Part shown: piece by piece, positions 15,460 to 24,761 of the stretch
How positions within the stretch are numbered: position 1 is the stretch's first letter
How the letters are laid out: every line of letters begins with the position of its first letter
Assembly (NCBI GenBank): GCA_051530055.1
Contig: CM121341.1
Location: 7,502,001 to 7,566,000, forward strand
Direction of reading: 5' to 3'
Source of the DNA: Neoechinorhynchus agilis
Lineage: Eukaryota > Acanthocephala
Length of the DNA stretch: 64,000 nt
Made by a program: the position numbers and the translations under genes
Notes under the pieces: generated by a model
Database searches by the model: none
What the model saw: only the letters and a program-made list of their open reading frames with translations
Told to the model about the DNA's origin: nothing

Positions 15460-16557
15460 TTATTTAGTACCATGTTTACAGCAGCTTATGAATTGCTTAC
15501 ATCTTGATCTAAGTTTATTGTTCCAAAACTTTAGTTCAGCTCTAAACATCGCGCAGTTTGTTGAGTAGATAAATGTAATAAAGAGCGGCGAACTATACGC
15601 GAAATATCGATGAATGGACATAACAAGTGAAAATCGGGTATCGGTGAAGTATCTACGTTTAACTAGAAACAACTTGATAATGTAGATAAACCCTAGACCG
15701 GTCATAGCCAAAAAAGCTGCTGCGATACTCGACATAATAGGTCTAATGAAAGCTTTCCTCATTGGTCCATTTATATATGAGCCAATGACTCCGAAATGGC
15801 CCAGTTCTTATAGTGAGACATTAGCACATCGACAGTTAAGACTTTTTTTGAGATGATAGTGAAATCGGATGGTATAGGAAACGAGTAGAATGGATACTAT
15901 TGGGATAAGAAATTGAGAAGCAGCGCCGAGAATGTCCTTGACAATATCCGCCATTCGGTTTTTCGCAACGCATTGAAGAGCCGTTAAGCTTGTACTATTG
16001 CTCGAATTAAATAGTATAATCAATATCGTATTTTGTGACGGTTCAGCTCTTATGGGATCAACATACACGATCTGGTACGAATAAAGTATATATGTGTTTA
16101 TGAGGAGTATTAGAATTAAAGAAAAAAGTAACGCTTTTACCGGTTCAATGCATCGAATAACCAGAGAATTACGAATAGGAGAAGCACAACCTCGGATATG
16201 GCTCAAAGACATTATACATATAATCACGTTGAACGCACTCATTGAAGATTGAGTGAGCCATTCAACAATACGGCAAATACGGACTGAGTGGAGTTTTGGA
16301 TATAGGTTTAATGAGTCTGCAAGGTAGAGTGGAACGAAAGCGATAAGTGTAAACACTAAGTGATTAAGGTACATTGCTAATGTGTTTAATACAAATGGAT
16401 CTCTCTTGCGAAGGTGAATTATTCTGGCTACAATAAATATCGATAATGATGACCACAGAAGTGATACAACGATTGCAGCTGGGCCGTAGTAATGAGAAAC
16501 ATAATATTTGACAACTTTGAGGACCATTATTGTCTTTTCCTCACTTGTTTCGAGCAT
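15460..16557 (-). CDS. Seven-transmembrane receptor 3 (rhodopsin-like)
   Basis: This is a paralogue of receptors 1 and 2: PAAIVVSLLWSSLSIFIVA (TM1), YLNHLVFTLIAFVPLYLAD (TM2), CRIVEWLTQSSMSAFNVII (TM3), FLIPIVSILLVSYTIRFHY (TM5), MSIHRYFAYSSPLFITFIY (TM7). Exons 16557-15811 and 15759-15460 are in one frame around a 51-bp segment starting with TAA. Removing it gives CANVSLRKAFIRPIMSS and about 348 residues. A GT-AG alternative exists (donor T|GTCGATG, acceptor CGGAG|TC, 45 bp) but gives a different loop and loses the conserved Cys after SLN. The protein should act in the plasma membrane; the ligand is unknown. Confidence 0.78.
15760..15810 (-). other. Probable non-GT-AG intron of receptor 3 (51 bp)
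   Basis: On the minus strand the ends carry CTGGGCCATTT (15794-15804) and AAATGGACCAA (15762-15772), which pair over 9 of 11 positions. The arms lie about six and two bases from the inferred borders (TAAGAA on the 5' side, ATG on the 3' side). Confidence 0.5.
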
Positions 16558-17339
16558 AAGGATTAGTATCGAACAACAGAATTCCGGATATTCGGCTACT
16601 AGTCAAAGCTCCGTTTTCGTATGAACCTTGTTAATGTTGTTGACAGGTTGCGAAGCAACAAACAAGCGAACGTTGCTAACAATTCATCTACATACCAGTT
16701 TGTTGGAGGTGATATAAAATCCCTCTTCAGAATTTCATCATCGAATATAATGTTGATCAATTGCGATGGAAACCCAGCCCACTTTTGAGTTCTGCAGGCA
16801 GTTGAGAAGTATTAAAATTTCGCAAAGGCGACATAAAATCGAAGTCTTAAATATTTCAAGCAAGAGAGAAACTTCGGAATCGACAATAGCAACTAATTGC
16901 GTCTTTGACGCCGAGCGAAATAGGAATAAGTAGAATATAGAATATAATTGATTAAATTTTAAGAGGATTAAAAACTACCAAATCGCCGGTAGGAAACAAA
17001 AGTTGGACAACGAGTTATAAAGTCCACAATAATGGGCGGTGTGATTAAACCAGCAATGAATTTTATATCAAAACTAAGTTTTTTATCCTCTGTGCGTTTC
17101 TCTCTGTTGCAATTTTTTAGAGTGAAATTTCATTATCAAATTTTGACTATTTTTACCAGTTTATCTGATTTGTTGTTAATTTCGCTGTAGCCTAAATATC
17201 GCATTTTTAATATTAATTATGGCGTTTGCATTCGAAGGTTTAGTGCTCTCGACTCTTCCTACTTAAGCAAAATCGTCTTAATTTTTCGGTCATTTTTTTA
17301 GCAAAAAGGAGATTTACTCTGGCATATAAGGCTTTTTAA
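16558..17339. other. Spacer between receptor 3 and IDO
   Basis: Nothing recognisable; it includes the 3' end region of the IDO gene. Confidence 0.4.
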
Positions 17340-18546
17340 TCACGACAAAGATAGTCTTGCATTTTCCGTTGCATCTATCAGACGATTGAGAAAATGCTCA
17401 ATAGTGCTTGTTCCAGTTCCTTTTAGTTCTGAAGCGCTCCTTCCGCCGGATTGATCGACTACATAACTGCAGACAAGCTTATAATGATCCCTGCGGAAAA
17501 TTAGCATGGCGTCCAAGCACTCATTATAAAGTTCAATTAGATTTTGGTCTTTCTTTGCTTTCAAATGTTTACGCAATTTACAGTGCTCTTTTACGTACTC
17601 AATGAATTCAAAATGTGGACGAGGCATATATTTCTTCATTGTGTCCAAGAAACTTTTCACACTTTCATGATGATCGATTCCAAGAAATGTGTCCATTAGC
17701 GGCACAACGCTGGATTGAGCAGCTGAAGCTCCGCCTATTTTTATTGGCGTCTCACCTCCTTTATCGCCTAACAAAATTCCATTCGGAGGAAATGTGAGGT
17801 AAAGTCTTATCGTATTGTAAAAGACTGATTGGTTGCATTTCTTGTACATTTCAGCAAGTGAAGTGTTCATTTTTGTTAAACAATTCGCTACCGTCTTAAG
17901 GACTGTGAGCTCATTACGGTCTTCACTTTTTGTATACTCGTAGATTTCGTTAATGCCTTCTGCAGCGCTGAGTTCAGTTTGCCCAGCAACTACAAAAAAC
18001 CATCTATAGTCCTCAGATCTGTCAAGTTTGAATACAATATCCATATTTTCAGCTGACAGGATTTCCTTTGTATCTATATGAGGAGCATTTGCTGAAGATA
18101 ATCCTCACCACCCTAAGCCAATGAGCTCAATCTATCGCTTTCCAATTAACTAAGACCATCAGACCGTGGCTGATTGCGGCTGGTAGTTGGGTCATGTCAA
18201 TCAATCGCAATATCGGTTCAGCTATCGAGTTTGGAATCTTTATAGGAGTGTCATTTTGAGTCTTGGATTTCTCCACCATATATGCTGCGCAGAGATGTTG
18301 AATCAGGGAGTAGGCTTTTAGCTGAAGTATTTTGGAATCGCCTAAACCTTTTTCATTATAATCGGGGATTATTGTAGGGAGGTCTTCGATTAGCTGAACT
18401 GCCGTTCCATTTTGGACATGTTCAGGAAGGTTCTCTACAGCTGTTATCCAACTAGAATATTTTTCACTCAATTGATAATCTTGATGCTGGATCATAAATC
18501 CTGTGTCGCGGGAAACAAGAAACTCTTCTAGGGTTTTCGTCCTCAT
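17340..18546 (-). CDS. Indoleamine 2,3-dioxygenase (IDO)
   Basis: IDO is a haem enzyme that opens the indole ring of L-tryptophan to N-formylkynurenine, the first step of the kynurenine pathway. Exons 18546-18130 and 18071-17340 give about 382 residues (human IDO1 has 403). Family landmarks: VSRDTGFMIQ near the N terminus; NWKAIDTKEILSAENMD across the intron; the substrate-pocket Arg in FYNTIRLYLT (about R228); GGASAAQSSVVPLMDTFLGI; KYMPRPH; the proximal haem ligand His in FRRDHYKLV (about H335); and KGTGTSTIEHFL at the C-terminal loop. The start ATG AGG ACG matches the usual IDO start closely. The junction lacks GT-AG (see the intron entry). No other disruption is seen, so the gene looks functional. 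Confidence 0.92.
18072..18129 (-). other. Non-GT-AG intron of IDO (58 bp)
   Basis: The sequence lies between ...NWKAID and TKEILSAENMD. Removing it aligns 17 residues with human NWKKKDPNKPLTYENMD without a gap. A 6-bp direct repeat ATAGAT stands at both borders, so the exact cut can slide. Inside, TGAG.CATT.GC and GC.AATG...CTCA face each other as an imperfect stem. The only in-frame GT-AG pair (TTA|GTTAAT to ACAAAG|GAA) would delete the conserved NWK. Confidence 0.75.
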
Positions 18547-19929
18547 CTACAGTGATTTAGAATATTGGCGTTTAAGTTTTTGGCTCGTGCCTCGCATGGA
18601 TGTAGGAATTATTAGGGTCATTGAAGAATCATTGTTAAAAAACGCTATTCTATGGATCAGACTAACTTTAGAGCAACAACAAAAGATGTGAATTTACCGT
18701 CAAAAAGTGGGATCTTCTCTTAACTGATTGCAATAATAAAATGCTGCATTGAACTAAATTTTAGTTAAAAAGTTTTTGGAATGAAAAATGGAGTAAAGTA
18801 TTGTACAGTCAATAGAGATTACAATATTTAAACAAATTATGCTGGGTATTTGATTTTATCGACTTTTTCGTTCAAGGATCTCATGCGTAGTTCGTATTTT
18901 AAAGTCTCTGGAACGATTGTGAGTATAAAGGTTTACAAAATAAAGAATTGGAATTATATAGGAGCCAATGAGATGCGATTTTAATATAAAAAACTCACCA
19001 GATTCATCATTGCTCCTTGATCGATGTATCGTCGACAATTACGCTGAATGCAAAAAGTTTAAACAATTAATCTTCCAAATGCTTTTCGCTTAAAATAGTT
19101 CTCTTAAATGAATAATTAGAAGTTTCAAAAGCAGAATAATAAGCCGTTTATTTTGATTGTAAATTTACTAAATAAAATAAGCAATTTTATACTCTATTTA
19201 AGCGAGCGATTAAATTTTGAGTTGAGACCGCAGCCGTCCACTTTACAAAAGTTTAAACTTAAAATGCACATAAACTTACTTTGCAGCAACGAATTCGAAA
19301 AAAGTTCTGTAACCAAGTCTACACGAAATAGTTTTGCGTTTTATAAAATTCACTTTTCTATTTTGTATTCTTTGTTTGGTGCGATGAATGGCCTTCTTTG
19401 CATTCCAGCAAAACTATCGACAAAGAAATCATTTCCATGGCTCGAAAATAGAATGAGTAAAATCGGATGTTCGAAAAAGACGACGGTGCGGCGTTTGTCA
19501 TTTATGAGTGTTCAATTCAAAGGAGACATTTTATAGCTTCCAGCATTGTGGATGTAATGAGTAATCTATCAATGGATCCAGTGCCCGATGAGAGATGCAT
19601 TGAATTCAATGATAAGAGTCGTTTTTTTTCTCGCTTAAGATTAAAAAGGTTTAACGCGCATTTTGACTGAACTTCAATGTCAGAAATAAATCAAGTTGCA
19701 ATTACGTTTACGGTGGAAATCGAAGTTAAATCGAAAGCGAGTGCATTGTATCTTTTTTGCAACTGTGCGTTTTTTTCTATAGGGCACAAGATTGTGCCGA
19801 AATACAAAAATGAAATAAATTACTTCAATTTTCTGCCATATAAAAAATATTAAAATATTGAAGATTAGATCACAGAAATATGTGTGGTGTTGTGATTGTT
19901 AAGAAACGATTTACATCTACACGGATAAT
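18547..19929. other. Spacer between IDO and DDX18
   Basis: No gene could be supported; open frames up to 127 codons exist but look compositionally random. At about 19765-19830 a short segment (CACAAGATTGTGCC..AAT..TTCAATTTTCTGCCAT) resembles the right part of the MITE family at 9.5 and 55.6 kb. Confidence 0.4.
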
Positions 19930-21497
19930 TCAAAATCGTTCAAGTTTTCTCTCTTTCTTCATTGGTTTCCTTTGAATGCTTTTATACTGTTTCAAAGACT
20001 TCAATCCTCGTTCACCGGTCTTGGTTTTCCGCTTTGATGGTGCTCCAACATCGAAGGGTACTATGGGTGGAACGTTGAAGCCAAACGATTTAGCTACTTC
20101 TTTCAAATTCAAGTTACCAATGTCATAAACGTCCTTCATAGCATGACTGGCATAAGCCCTTACAAATGACTTATAGGCGTCTCGTGCGCTCATATGAAGA
20201 AAGTAGTTACGATCAAGCAGTTTTTCAAACTCATTTTGAATATTCGCAATTTTGCTCCATGAGAATTCAAACTCGTTTAAATTTGCAACACCGACAAGTC
20301 GTAGATGCTTTAGAAGGCCTAGTTCAGAAGGTGTAAGAAACAATAAAGCGTTTCCATGTGCACCGGCACGAGCAGTTCGACCTACACGATGAATGTATTC
20401 CTTGGGATCGTCCGGTGGATCGTATTGAACAATCCAATCGACAGCAGGAATATCAAGACCGCGAGCTGCCACATCGGTACATAACAACACTCCTTTTTTC
20501 GCCTCACAAAATTCGAAGAAAGTCGAAGTTCTCTTGGCTTGCTTCTGTCTTCCATGAATACATCGAAGATCAGCAATATCAATGAAATTAAAGAGTTCAT
20601 AGTGAAATTTGACGCTCATGCATGAGCTAAAGAAGACAATAAGCTTTGAAGACGTGTTTCTTTTAAGAAATGTGTATAGGAATTAGAAATTGTGTTTCAG
20701 AAATTAGCCTAGACAATTTCTATCCGATTCTAGAGGACGAGAAACCGCTTATCCGAAGAAACTACAACGTATCCTTGGTTTAAAGTTGACACGGTAGCCT
20801 CATTCGAATCCTCGTTTCCATCGCAATTCACGTATTCCGGACTCTGTCGTCCCTGCATTGCCAGAGTTGCAAGATCTGTAATGGTATCGGTGATTGTTGC
20901 CGAAAAGAAAGCCACTTGACGGCGAGCCTTTTGCGGTAACAGTCGAAATATTTGACGAATTTCATCTTCGAATCCAATTGCCAGTATGCGATCGGCTTCA
21001 TCGAGTACAAGAAATCGTAAATAATCACAAGAGAAGTTACGTGTGTTTTGAAGATGATCAAGAAGACGTCCTGGAGTTGCGACGAGAACATTTGGAGCAT
21101 TTTCACCAGTCACGCGTTCGGATTCATTGCGGCGATTTGTACCGCCCATTACAAGGCCGCAACTGATTGATTCGTGGTGTTCCACCAGTTCTTCAAGAAC
21201 TGTGTATGTTTGAATCGAGAGTTCTCGAGTAGGTGAAATTATGATTGCTTCAATTGGATGGATCTTCTTCTTTTTAAGACGAAAGAGGTTAAGTTTTTGA
21301 ATCAACGGAACAAGAAAGGCGAGTGTTTTCCCTGATCCTGTCTTAGCAGTGACAATTGCATCTTTTCCATCCAAGAGAATCGGAATGGCTTTCTTTTGAA
21401 CGTCAGTCATGTTCGTAAACCCCATTGATTGAGTAATAACGCTGATAGTTGTCTTGTCCTCGATAAGGTCATTCAAATCCGCAAACGTTTCTATCAT
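19930..21497 (-). CDS. DEAD-box RNA helicase, DDX18/Has1 family
   Basis: DDX18/Has1 is a nucleolar helicase needed for large-subunit ribosome maturation. Exons 21497-20733 and 20676-19930 give about 503 residues. In order: Q motif region [14 protein letters not shown], motif [39 protein letters not shown], then in RecA2 [16 protein letters not shown] and [10 protein letters not shown], followed by the family-specific tail [51 protein letters not shown] and a basic C terminus. The ATG follows a TTTTAG acceptor, so it may be trans-spliced or preceded by an exon; a small open frame (MIKINEVREMFDKLPELFF, 21517-21624) is a candidate. It lies ~150 bp downstream of the DDX51-like gene, an operon-like spacing. 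The internal junction lacks GT-AG (see the intron entry). Confidence 0.94.
20677..20732 (-). other. Non-GT-AG intron of DDX18 (56 bp) with terminal stem
   Basis: It separates SSDKRFLVL from [16 protein letters not shown]. Human DDX18 has EKRFLLLFTFLKKN continuously, so both borders are fixed to the base. The segment begins TAGAAT and ends TTCCTA. TAGAAATTGT in the left arm (20713-20732) pairs perfectly over 10 bp with ACAATTTCTA in the right arm (20677-20693), and the outermost TAGAAT/ATTCCTA bases also pair. Near-repeats TCCTCTA and TCCTATA flank the borders. An in-frame GT-AG pair exists but would delete FLVLYTFLKR. Confidence 0.8.
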
Positions 21498-21644
21498 CTA
21501 AAAGGTTAGAAGGACACTAAAGGTAATTTCTAAGAATAGACGGTCGTTTCATGAATGCCACATTAGGAAAGAACAACTCAGGAAGTTTATCAAACATTTC
21601 TCGCACTTCATTAATTTTGATCATTAAACAACAATCGTTCTGTT

Positions 21645-22370
21645 TCATTGGATCATTTTTTCCAAAGCTTTCTTTAAGTCCGAAGCATCATCCGGGCTCA
21701 AAGCGACTTCCATTTGTTTAAGATGATTTCCGGACTGACCAATATCCTGCCATACATTCGCCATTCCTTTTTCTTCACTTTGTCCGCAAACCAACAAATA
21801 TGCTCTACCTTGCTTTCCGGCTCTTGCAGTCCGACCAACTCTATGGACGTACGTGGTTCCGTCCTTTGGAACACTGTACTGAACGACTTCTTCGACTTGA
21901 ACGAGGTCCATTCCACGAGCTATTAAATCGGTACATACGAGCACCTTGATCGCCCCTCGATTGAACTGATCTACAACTCGTGAGCGTGTGCTTGCCTTTA
22001 CGCCGCTCGAGCACTGTTCAACTTTCCAATCAGGTTCTAATAGTTTTAAAAGCCGTTTTAGGCGCTGAGCCATATTCCGAGACTTCACGAACACAAGAAT
22101 CTTTGAATCGAGAAGAGAAAGGAGGCGCCGCAGGTACATTGGTTTTGTCTCAAGGTTTCCGGAACATTTTATGAGATATTCATCGAGCGTCGGTATCGGA
22201 TATAAAAACGGCTTAATTTGTCTATTAGTGATCGATAATGGAGAGATTCCTTCATTGGTAATTAAGATTGGCCGAAAAAGATCGAAGAGACCGAGCGTTC
22301 GATTATAAGGGTCGCTGAGACAAGGATCCGCCCACTCGTTAAAAAAATCATTTAAAAGACGTCCAATCAT
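21645..22370 (-). CDS. C-terminal half of a DDX51/Dbp6-like DEAD-box helicase
   Basis: This intact frame of about 241 residues encodes only the second RecA domain: KILVFVKSRNMAQRLKRLL, SRVVDQFNRGAIKVLVCTDL, ARGMDL and [20 protein letters not shown]. The spacing and the preceding PWVKMIGRLL segment fit DDX51/Dbp6, a 60S-biogenesis factor. The first RecA domain with motif I and DEAD is not found upstream: only ~1.5 kb separates this frame from the divergent ERCC1 start and most of that is three 395-bp tandem units. The frame remains open upstream to about 22415 (FLIWTEKPWVKM). It is either a 5'-truncated gene with intact remains or a gene whose front half lies elsewhere. It precedes DDX18 on the same strand. 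Confidence 0.75.
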   Translation of the reverse strand: MIGRLLNDFFNEWADPCLSDPYNRTLGLFDLFRPILITNEGISPLSITNRQIKPFLYPIPTLDEYLIKCSGNLETKPMYLRRLLSLLDSKILVFVKSRNMAQRLKRLLKLLEPDWKVEQCSSGVKASTRSRVVDQFNRGAIKVLVCTDLIARGMDLVQVEEVVQYSVPKDGTTYVHRVGRTARAGKQGRAYLLVCGQSEEKGMANVWQDIGQSGNHLKQMEVALSPDDASDLKKALEKMIQ

Positions 22371-22429
22371 TTTTACCCAGGGCTTTTCCGTCCAAATTAG
22401 AAAATTTTACTATCCATTTCCTTTGTCCA

Positions 22430-22770
22430 GTTTCGATGGAGACATCGTCGACTTTGAAAGCGTTTCATTCTATGTGATTCTTACATAAACGGTCCCGGGT
22501 TTCTACGAGGGGGCAGCGATCGCCTTCTGATATTGCCACTGCAACGAGAAGCACTCCAATTCTGCAATTCCATCAAATAAATTACAAAATTTTAGGATTT
22601 TCTTTGTAACATCGTTATAAAAAACGAAAGAAATTTTTCATTGAAATACCGACATCATAAGACGGAATCAGAGCGTGATTATCGGTTCAGTTTATTGTTG
22701 ATTTGCACTTTTTGCCGCCGCGACTCTAAGGATACGGCCGTGGGTGCGTATCGTTAATTTTTGCAAAATT
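22430..22770. other. Spacer upstream of the DDX51-like frame
   Basis: On the minus strand there is a short open frame, MELQNWSASRCSGNIRRR..., that ends near a donor-like GTAAGAATC, but nothing resembling the missing helicase domain 1. Function unknown. Confidence 0.35.
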
Positions 22771-23898
22771 TTCGATCCATTGATTGTTTTGTTCAAAATG
22801 AAGTAATTTAATTTGATATTTTACTTGTGGGACGTCTTCAAAATCTAGAAAAATAGGATTGCTAAAGTGGCCCAAATCTAACACTTTTTTGATGATAATC
22901 TGACTTTTGGCTTTTAAAAGGCTTGTCTCTCAGTCTCTGACGCTTAAACAATTATTTGCTCCATGATATAATGTTTTTGTAGGACTAAAATCAATCGTAT
23001 GATTTATCGAATCGTGATTAATCACAGCAAAACTAACGTCTCTCTCGCTGTCGAGCTACGATTCTTCGCCTTGACCAAAACATTTATCGTGATGTTCAAA
23101 ACTTAAGACGTTCAGTGTAAAAATACGAAGATTGAATAAAAGGACAAATATTTATCCTAAAAATATTCGATCCATTGATTGTTTTGGTCAAAACGAAGTA
23201 ATTTAATTTGATATTTTACTTGTGGGACGTCTTCAAAATCTAGAAAAATAGGATTGCTAAAGTGGCCCAAATCTAACACTTTTTTGATGTTAATCTGACT
23301 TTTGGCTTTTAAAAGGCTTGTCTCTCAGTCTCTGACGCTTAAACAATTATTTGCTCCATGATATAATGTTTTTGTAGGACTAAAATCAATCGTATGATTT
23401 ATCGAATCGTGATTAATCACAGCAAAACTAACGTCTCTCTCGCTGTCGAGCTACGATTCTTCGCCTTGACCAAAACATTTATCGTGATGTTCAAAACTTA
23501 AGACGTTCAGTGTAAAAATACGAAGATTGAATAAAAGGACAAATATTTATCCTAAAAATATTCGATCCATTGATTGTTTTGTTCAAAATGAAGTAATTTA
23601 ATTTAATATTTTACTTGTGGGACGTCTTCAAAATCTAGAAAAATAGGATTGCTAAAGTGGCCCAAATCTAACGCTTTTTTGATGATAATCTGACTTTTGG
23701 CTTTCAAAAGACTTGTCTCTTAATCTCTAACGCTTCAACAATTATTCGCTCTATGAAATAATGTTTTTGTAGGACTAAAATCAATCGTATGATTTATCGA
23801 ATCGTGATTAATCTCAGCAAAACTAACGTCTCTCTCGCTGTCGAGCTACGATTCTTCGCCTTGACCAAAACATTTATCGTGATGTTCAAAACTTAAGA
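22771..23898. repeat. Three tandem copies of a 395-bp unit
   Basis: Units start with TTCGATCCATTGATTG at 22771, 23166 and 23561, an exact 395-bp period. Copies 1 and 2 are nearly identical; copy 3 has drifted more and is cut at about 23898, 22 bases before the ERCC1 start codon. Every unit contains CTCTCTCGCTGTCGAGC and TTGTAGGACTAAAATCAATC. The array occupies the shared upstream region of the divergent ERCC1 and DDX51-like genes, so it may carry or multiply promoter elements. Confidence 0.95.
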
Positions 23899-23919
23899 TT
23901 TGAGTGTCATCTTAAGTAG

Positions 23920-24652
23920 ATGCAAGTTGAAACTCAAAAAAATCCTATTCTTCAAGTGAGTGTTCGCCAACGTGGAAATCCACTTTTGAAGCAGCTTCAA
24001 TCCGTACCATGGCAATACAACGATAAACTTATTCCTGACTATGAACTGAAGAAAAACGCTTGTGCTTTATTCCTTTCGCTTAAATTTCACTTGCTAAGGT
24101 GGACGAAATGGAACGTGGACCTTCTCCGTTTAATCCGCTCAACATCCAAGCTACATTCACAATCGAATAGCGGAGTTACGTGGTCTATACGATCTTCGTC
24201 TTCTCCTGGTTCAATGTGACATGGTGGACGAAATCGGCCTTTGTGGAGGTCTTCGTGAACTCGGAAAAGTCTGCATCCTTTCAGACTTAACCATGATTGT
24301 GTGCTCAGATCCAACCGAAGCCGCCATGTACATCGAGGCCTTTAAAATCCTTGAACACAAACCAGCTGATGCCCTCTTCCAACCACAACAGGATAAACTT
24401 AACAGTCTTGATCGATGTGTAGATTTTTTGACTGGAATACGATCGGTCAATACCACCGATGCCAACGTTCTTCTTGGTGCCTTTCAATCTCTCAAAAATG
24501 TCGTACATGCAAAGCCAGCGGAATTGTCCGTCTGTGCTGGAATTGGACCTCTTAAGGTAAAAAATATCCGCACTGCTTTTGAGTGTAAATTCAAGAGCGA
24601 TGAATCATCGGTGAAACATCCACCCAACGACGATGAGGTTAAATTGGCTTAG
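23920..24652 (+). CDS. DNA excision repair protein ERCC1/Rad10
   Basis: ERCC1 is the non-catalytic partner of the XPF nuclease in nucleotide excision and crosslink repair. Exons 23920-24096 and 24143-24652 give about 228 residues, shorter than the human protein, which has an N-terminal extension. Landmarks: [80 protein letters not shown] (central XPF-like fold), KPADALF, and a C-terminal helix-hairpin-helix with [19 protein letters not shown]. The ATG follows TTAAGTAG, a possible trans-splice site. The two exons are in different frames; the conserved HPxYIH fixes the second exon start (see the intron entry). It is divergent from the DDX51-like gene and just upstream of NDUFS1 (109 bp), suggesting an operon. 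Confidence 0.92.
24097..24142 (+). other. Non-GT-AG intron of ERCC1 (46 bp) with terminal stem
   Basis: It lies between ...LSLKFHLL and HPSYIHNR (human LSLRYHNLHPDYIHGR). GTGGACGAAATGG (24099-24111) and CCGTTTAATCCGC (24126-24138) pair at 11 of 13 positions, counting two G-U pairs, leaving a 14-base loop. The arms start two bases inside the 5' border and end four bases before the 3' border. The only in-frame GT-AG reading (AAG|GTGGAC to CATCCAAG|C) would remove the conserved HP. Confidence 0.7.
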
Positions 24653-24761
24653 TAGATTGATTTTTTTAGGCACGAACAAACATTAAAAAGTAAACTTCAA
24701 GTTGCAGGCGATATTTATTGTCTATAATTTATATGTGAACGCTTTATAGTCCCACTTTCAG

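Noticed and set aside
19153-19536. A 127-codon plus-strand open frame between IDO and DDX18.
   Set aside because: No ATG at its start, no recognisable domain and AT-driven composition; not supported as a gene.
18072-20732. The stem-bounded segments as ciliate-style internal eliminated sequences bounded by TA.
   Set aside because: TA borders fit DDX18 and IDO, but not ERCC1 or the RBR ligase, where the required joints have no TA. RNA-level removal explains all cases; DNA elimination is not excluded for single loci.
19930-22370. DDX51-like and DDX18 frames as one gene with shared helicase domains.
   Set aside because: DDX18 is complete by itself, with both RecA domains and its own tail, and the upstream frame ends in its own stop with a different family signature.
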